Assembly: GCA_964369975.1 (NCBI GenBank)
Contig: CAYJFZ010000009.1
Coordinates: 1-64,000 of the forward strand
Origin: RGIG3102 sp964369975
Lineage (GTDB): Bacteria > Bacillota > Clostridia > Oscillospirales > Ruminococcaceae
Direction of reading: 5' to 3'
DNA length: 64,000 bases
This document shows, piece by piece, positions 61,597-64,000 of the stretch; within the stretch, counting starts at the first letter, position 1, and each line of letters starts with the position of its first letter. Made by a program: the position numbers and the translations under genes. Under the pieces are notes generated by a model that ran no database searches, was not told where the DNA came from, and saw only the letters and a program-made list of their open reading frames with translations.

Positions 61597-61623
61597 AAAA
61601 AACCGACATTAATGTCGGTTTTA
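61597..61623 (+). terminator. intrinsic terminator
   Basis: AAAACCGACATT / AATGTCGGTTTT perfect palindrome after the 507-residue protein gene. Confidence 0.82.
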
Positions 61624-61721
61624 TGTTTATTAAATATAGTAATTATATAGAATTTATAGAAAATATGATTATTAAACTTTAAAAGGCTTAACATTGATAA
61701 TATTAGATGCTAAAATAGCTT

Positions 61722-61765
61722 AAAAAAATAGCAAGGTTTAGAAGGATTTTCTAAGCCTTGCTATT
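61722..61765 (-). terminator. intrinsic terminator of ppdK
   Basis: On the minus strand AATAGCAAGG / CCTTGCTATT arms with an inner TTAGA / TCTAA stem, followed by seven T residues. Confidence 0.85.
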
Positions 61766-61771
61766 ATAATA

Positions 61772-64000
61772 TTATTTCATATCGTTTAAGATTTTTGCTT
61801 GTGCAGCGGCAAGTCTTGCTATTGGCACACGATAAGGAGAACAAGATACATAGTCAAGGCCGATTGATTGGAAGAACTGAATTGATAGCGGGTCGCCACC
61901 GTGTTCGCCACAAACTCCAAGTTTTATATCTTTTCTGCCTTCTCTTGCCCATAAAGATGCCATTTTCATTAATTTGCCTACACCTAACTGGTCAAGTTTT
62001 GTAGTAGGGTCAAAATCAAATATACGGTTTTTAAAGTAGTCATCTAATATCTGGCTTGCATCATCACGAGATAAGCCGTAAGTTGTTTGAGTTAAATCGT
62101 TAGTACCAAAGCTGAAAAATGCTGCATGCTTTGAAATTTCGTCTGTCATTAAAGCAGCACGAGGTATTTCAATCATTGCACCCACTGTATATTCAATGCT
62201 TTCATTTCTTTCAATGAACACTTCTTTAGCAGTTTGCTCAACTATATTTTTAACGAATTTTAATTCAGCAGAATCACATACAAGAGGAATCATGATTTCA
62301 GGATAAACATGTATACCTTTTTTTCTCATATTTAAGGCTGCTTGCATTACTGCCCTTGTTTGCATTTGTGCAATCTCAGGATAAGAAATAGCTAAACGAC
62401 AACCTCTATGCCCGAGCATAGGATTTGCTTCTTGTAGTTTTTGAACTGTGCTTTTTAAAGATGTGAAAGTAACTCCCATTTCATAAGCAGTAGTTGAAGT
62501 CTCATCATCATCGTGGGGTAAGAATTCGTGAAGAGGAGGATCTAAGAATCTTATTGTAACAGGTAGACCGTCCATTTGTTCAAATATTCCTTCAAAATCT
62601 TCTTGTTGCATTGGTAGTAATTTATCTAAGGCCTTTATTCTTTCAACATTTGTTTTAGCTACTATCATTTGACGCATAGCTAATATTCTATCTTTTTCAA
62701 AGAACATATGCTCTGTTCTACAAAGGCCTATACCCTCAGCGCCGAATAATCTTGCCTGTCTTGCATCTTTTGGGCTATCTGCGTTTGTTCTTACTTTTAA
62801 AGAGCGTTCTTCATCTGCCCAAGCCATGAATTTTGCAAAGTCGCCGCTTAGTGTAGCGTCTATTGTAGGGATAACATCTAAATAAACATTACCTGTTGAA
62901 CCATCTAAAGAGATGTAATCACCCTCGTTTATTTTAATATTGCCAAATAAAGCAGACTTATTAGCTACATCAACATATAAAGTAGAACAACCAGAAACAC
63001 AACATCTACCCATACCCCTTGCAACAACAGCAGCATGACTTGTCATACCGCCTCTTGCAGTTAAAACACCTTTAGCAATAGCCATACCCTCGATGTCTTC
63101 AGGGCTTGTTTCTATTCTTACTAATATTACTTCTTCATTTCTTAAACTAACAGCTTCTTTCGCTTCTTGTGCAGAGAAATAAACTCTACCACAGGCAGCA
63201 CCAGGAGAAGCAGGTAGGCCTTTAGCAATTACTTTTGCTTGCTTTAAAGCATTAGGCTCAAATTGAGGATGCAATAAAGTGTCTAAAACGCTTGGCTCTA
63301 CTTTTAATAAAGCTTCTTCTTTAGTGCATAGACCTTGCTCGTATAAATCAACAGCTATTTTAATTGCCGCTTGAGCAGTTCTTTTACCGTTTCTTGTTTG
63401 AAGCATATATAGTTTGCCTTTTTCAATAGTAAACTCTAAGTCTTGCATATCTTGGTTATGCTGTTCTAAAGTTTTTGCTATATCCATAATTTGATTATAT
63501 GTATCTGGCAAGATGTCAGCTAATTCTTCAATAGTTTTAGGTGTTCTAATACCTGCAACAACATCTTCGCCTTGCGCATTCATTAAAAACTCACCATATA
63601 ATTTTCTTTCACCTGTAGCAGGGTTTCTTGTAAAAGCAACACCAGTACCACAATCCTCACCCATATTACCAAAAACCATTTCTTGAACAGTTACAGCTGT
63701 ACCCCAAGAAGAAGGGATATCATTCATTCTTCTATAGTATTTAGCCCTTGGATTATCCCAAGATCTAAATACAGCCTCAACTGCTAAAATTAATTGTTTT
63801 GCTGGATTTAGTGGGAAGTCTTCACCGATGTGATCACGATAAATTTTCTTATAATCTGCAATTAAGCCTAAAAGCATTTCATAAGTTAATTCGTTATCAT
63901 AAGTTAGGTTGTTTTCGTGTTTTATTTCTTCTAATCTTTCTTCAAAAATAGACTTTGGAATACCCATAACAACATCAGAGAACATATGAATAAATCTTCT
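61772..64000 (-). CDS. ppdK: pyruvate, phosphate dikinase (3' part)
   Basis: 742 residues are visible; the 5' end is beyond the window edge, as the frame stays open to 64000. The visible part begins RRFIHMFSDVVMG, an internal conserved segment, so the first ATG here (63985) is not the start. Motifs: swivelling His in GGMTSHAAVVARGMG, GDYISLDGSTG, EGIGLCRTEHMFF, RFLDPPLHEFLP, SFGTNDLTQTTYGLSRDD and the C-terminal GVCGEHGGDP. It interconverts ATP, Pi and pyruvate with AMP, PPi and phosphoenolpyruvate, a glycolytic route common in anaerobic clostridia. Confidence 0.96.
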   Translation of the reverse strand, partial: RRFIHMFSDVVMGIPKSIFEERLEEIKHENNLTYDNELTYEMLLGLIADYKKIYRDHIGEDFPLNPAKQLILAVEAVFRSWDNPRAKYYRRMNDIPSSWGTAVTVQEMVFGNMGEDCGTGVAFTRNPATGERKLYGEFLMNAQGEDVVAGIRTPKTIEELADILPDTYNQIMDIAKTLEQHNQDMQDLEFTIEKGKLYMLQTRNGKRTAQAAIKIAVDLYEQGLCTKEEALLKVEPSVLDTLLHPQFEPNALKQAKVIAKGLPASPGAACGRVYFSAQEAKEAVSLRNEEVILVRIETSPEDIEGMAIAKGVLTARGGMTSHAAVVARGMGRCCVSGCSTLYVDVANKSALFGNIKINEGDYISLDGSTGNVYLDVIPTIDATLSGDFAKFMAWADEERSLKVRTNADSPKDARQARLFGAEGIGLCRTEHMFFEKDRILAMRQMIVAKTNVERIKALDKLLPMQQEDFEGIFEQMDGLPVTIRFLDPPLHEFLPHDDDETSTTAYEMGVTFTSLKSTVQKLQEANPMLGHRGCRLAISYPEIAQMQTRAVMQAALNMRKKGIHVYPEIMIPLVCDSAELKFVKNIVEQTAKEVFIERNESIEYTVGAMIEIPRAALMTDEISKHAAFFSFGTNDLTQTTYGLSRDDASQILDDYFKNRIFDFDPTTKLDQLGVGKLMKMASLWAREGRKDIKLGVCGEHGGDPLSIQFFQSIGLDYVSCSPYRVPIARLAAAQAKILNDMK

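Overview
The window is low-GC, densely coded DNA with strong AGGAGG-type ribosome binding sites and many short intrinsic terminators. Gene content points to an anaerobic Firmicute of class Clostridia: rubredoxin, two ferredoxin-tailed aldo/keto reductases, a bacteriohemerythrin, pyruvate phosphate dikinase, a two-gene SUF system, and the sporulation-linked pair yaaL-bofA. No tRNA, rRNA, CRISPR array, transposase or integrase was seen.

Layout. 1-8.7 kb: GT-C type membrane glycosyltransferase, a Smr-less MutS2 with a structured leader, a MATE exporter behind a leader hairpin, membrane-anchored MsrAB, and a pyruvyltransferase. 8.8-15.9 kb: four-repeat lipoprotein, sufCB with a dyad operator, GNAT, FapA/DUF342, hemerythrin, and a spore-photoproduct-lyase-like radical SAM gene that needs an ATT start codon. 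16.0-18.6 kb: three-gene sugar operon (D-lyxose/mannose isomerase, PfkB kinase, mutarotase). 18.6-26.6 kb: Cys-rich miniprotein, DUF1846, rubredoxin, then a four-gene operon of a MerR regulator, a kynureninase-like PLP enzyme and two CocE/NonD-like proteins. 26.8-34.5 kb: cca, aldo/keto reductase, lipoprotein, a PAP2 homologue with lost histidines, mgtE, mnmA, rnhA. 34.9-52.2 kb: housekeeping core of rnj, gdpP-rplI-dnaB-tilS-hpt-ftsH, parE-parC, secG, rnr. 52.3-64 kb: small membrane protein, second aldo/keto reductase, yaaL-bofA, chrA-padR-MFS, an S24-type repressor divergent from a small membrane protein with symmetric operators, an M20 amidohydrolase, an unknown membrane protein and the 3' part of ppdK.

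How genes work together. gdpP-rplI-dnaB-tilS-hpt-ftsH is a tightly spaced co-directional operon of conserved Firmicute order. sufC-sufB form a minimal Fe-S scaffold. The MerR operon has the classic 19-bp-spacer promoter with a dyad, which implies effector-controlled expression of a metabolite- or xenobiotic-processing cassette. It is the best candidate for an undescribed system: the PLP enzyme keeps its key residues, one hydrolase-like protein has lost its nucleophile, and the other keeps the serine but not the rest of a canonical triad.
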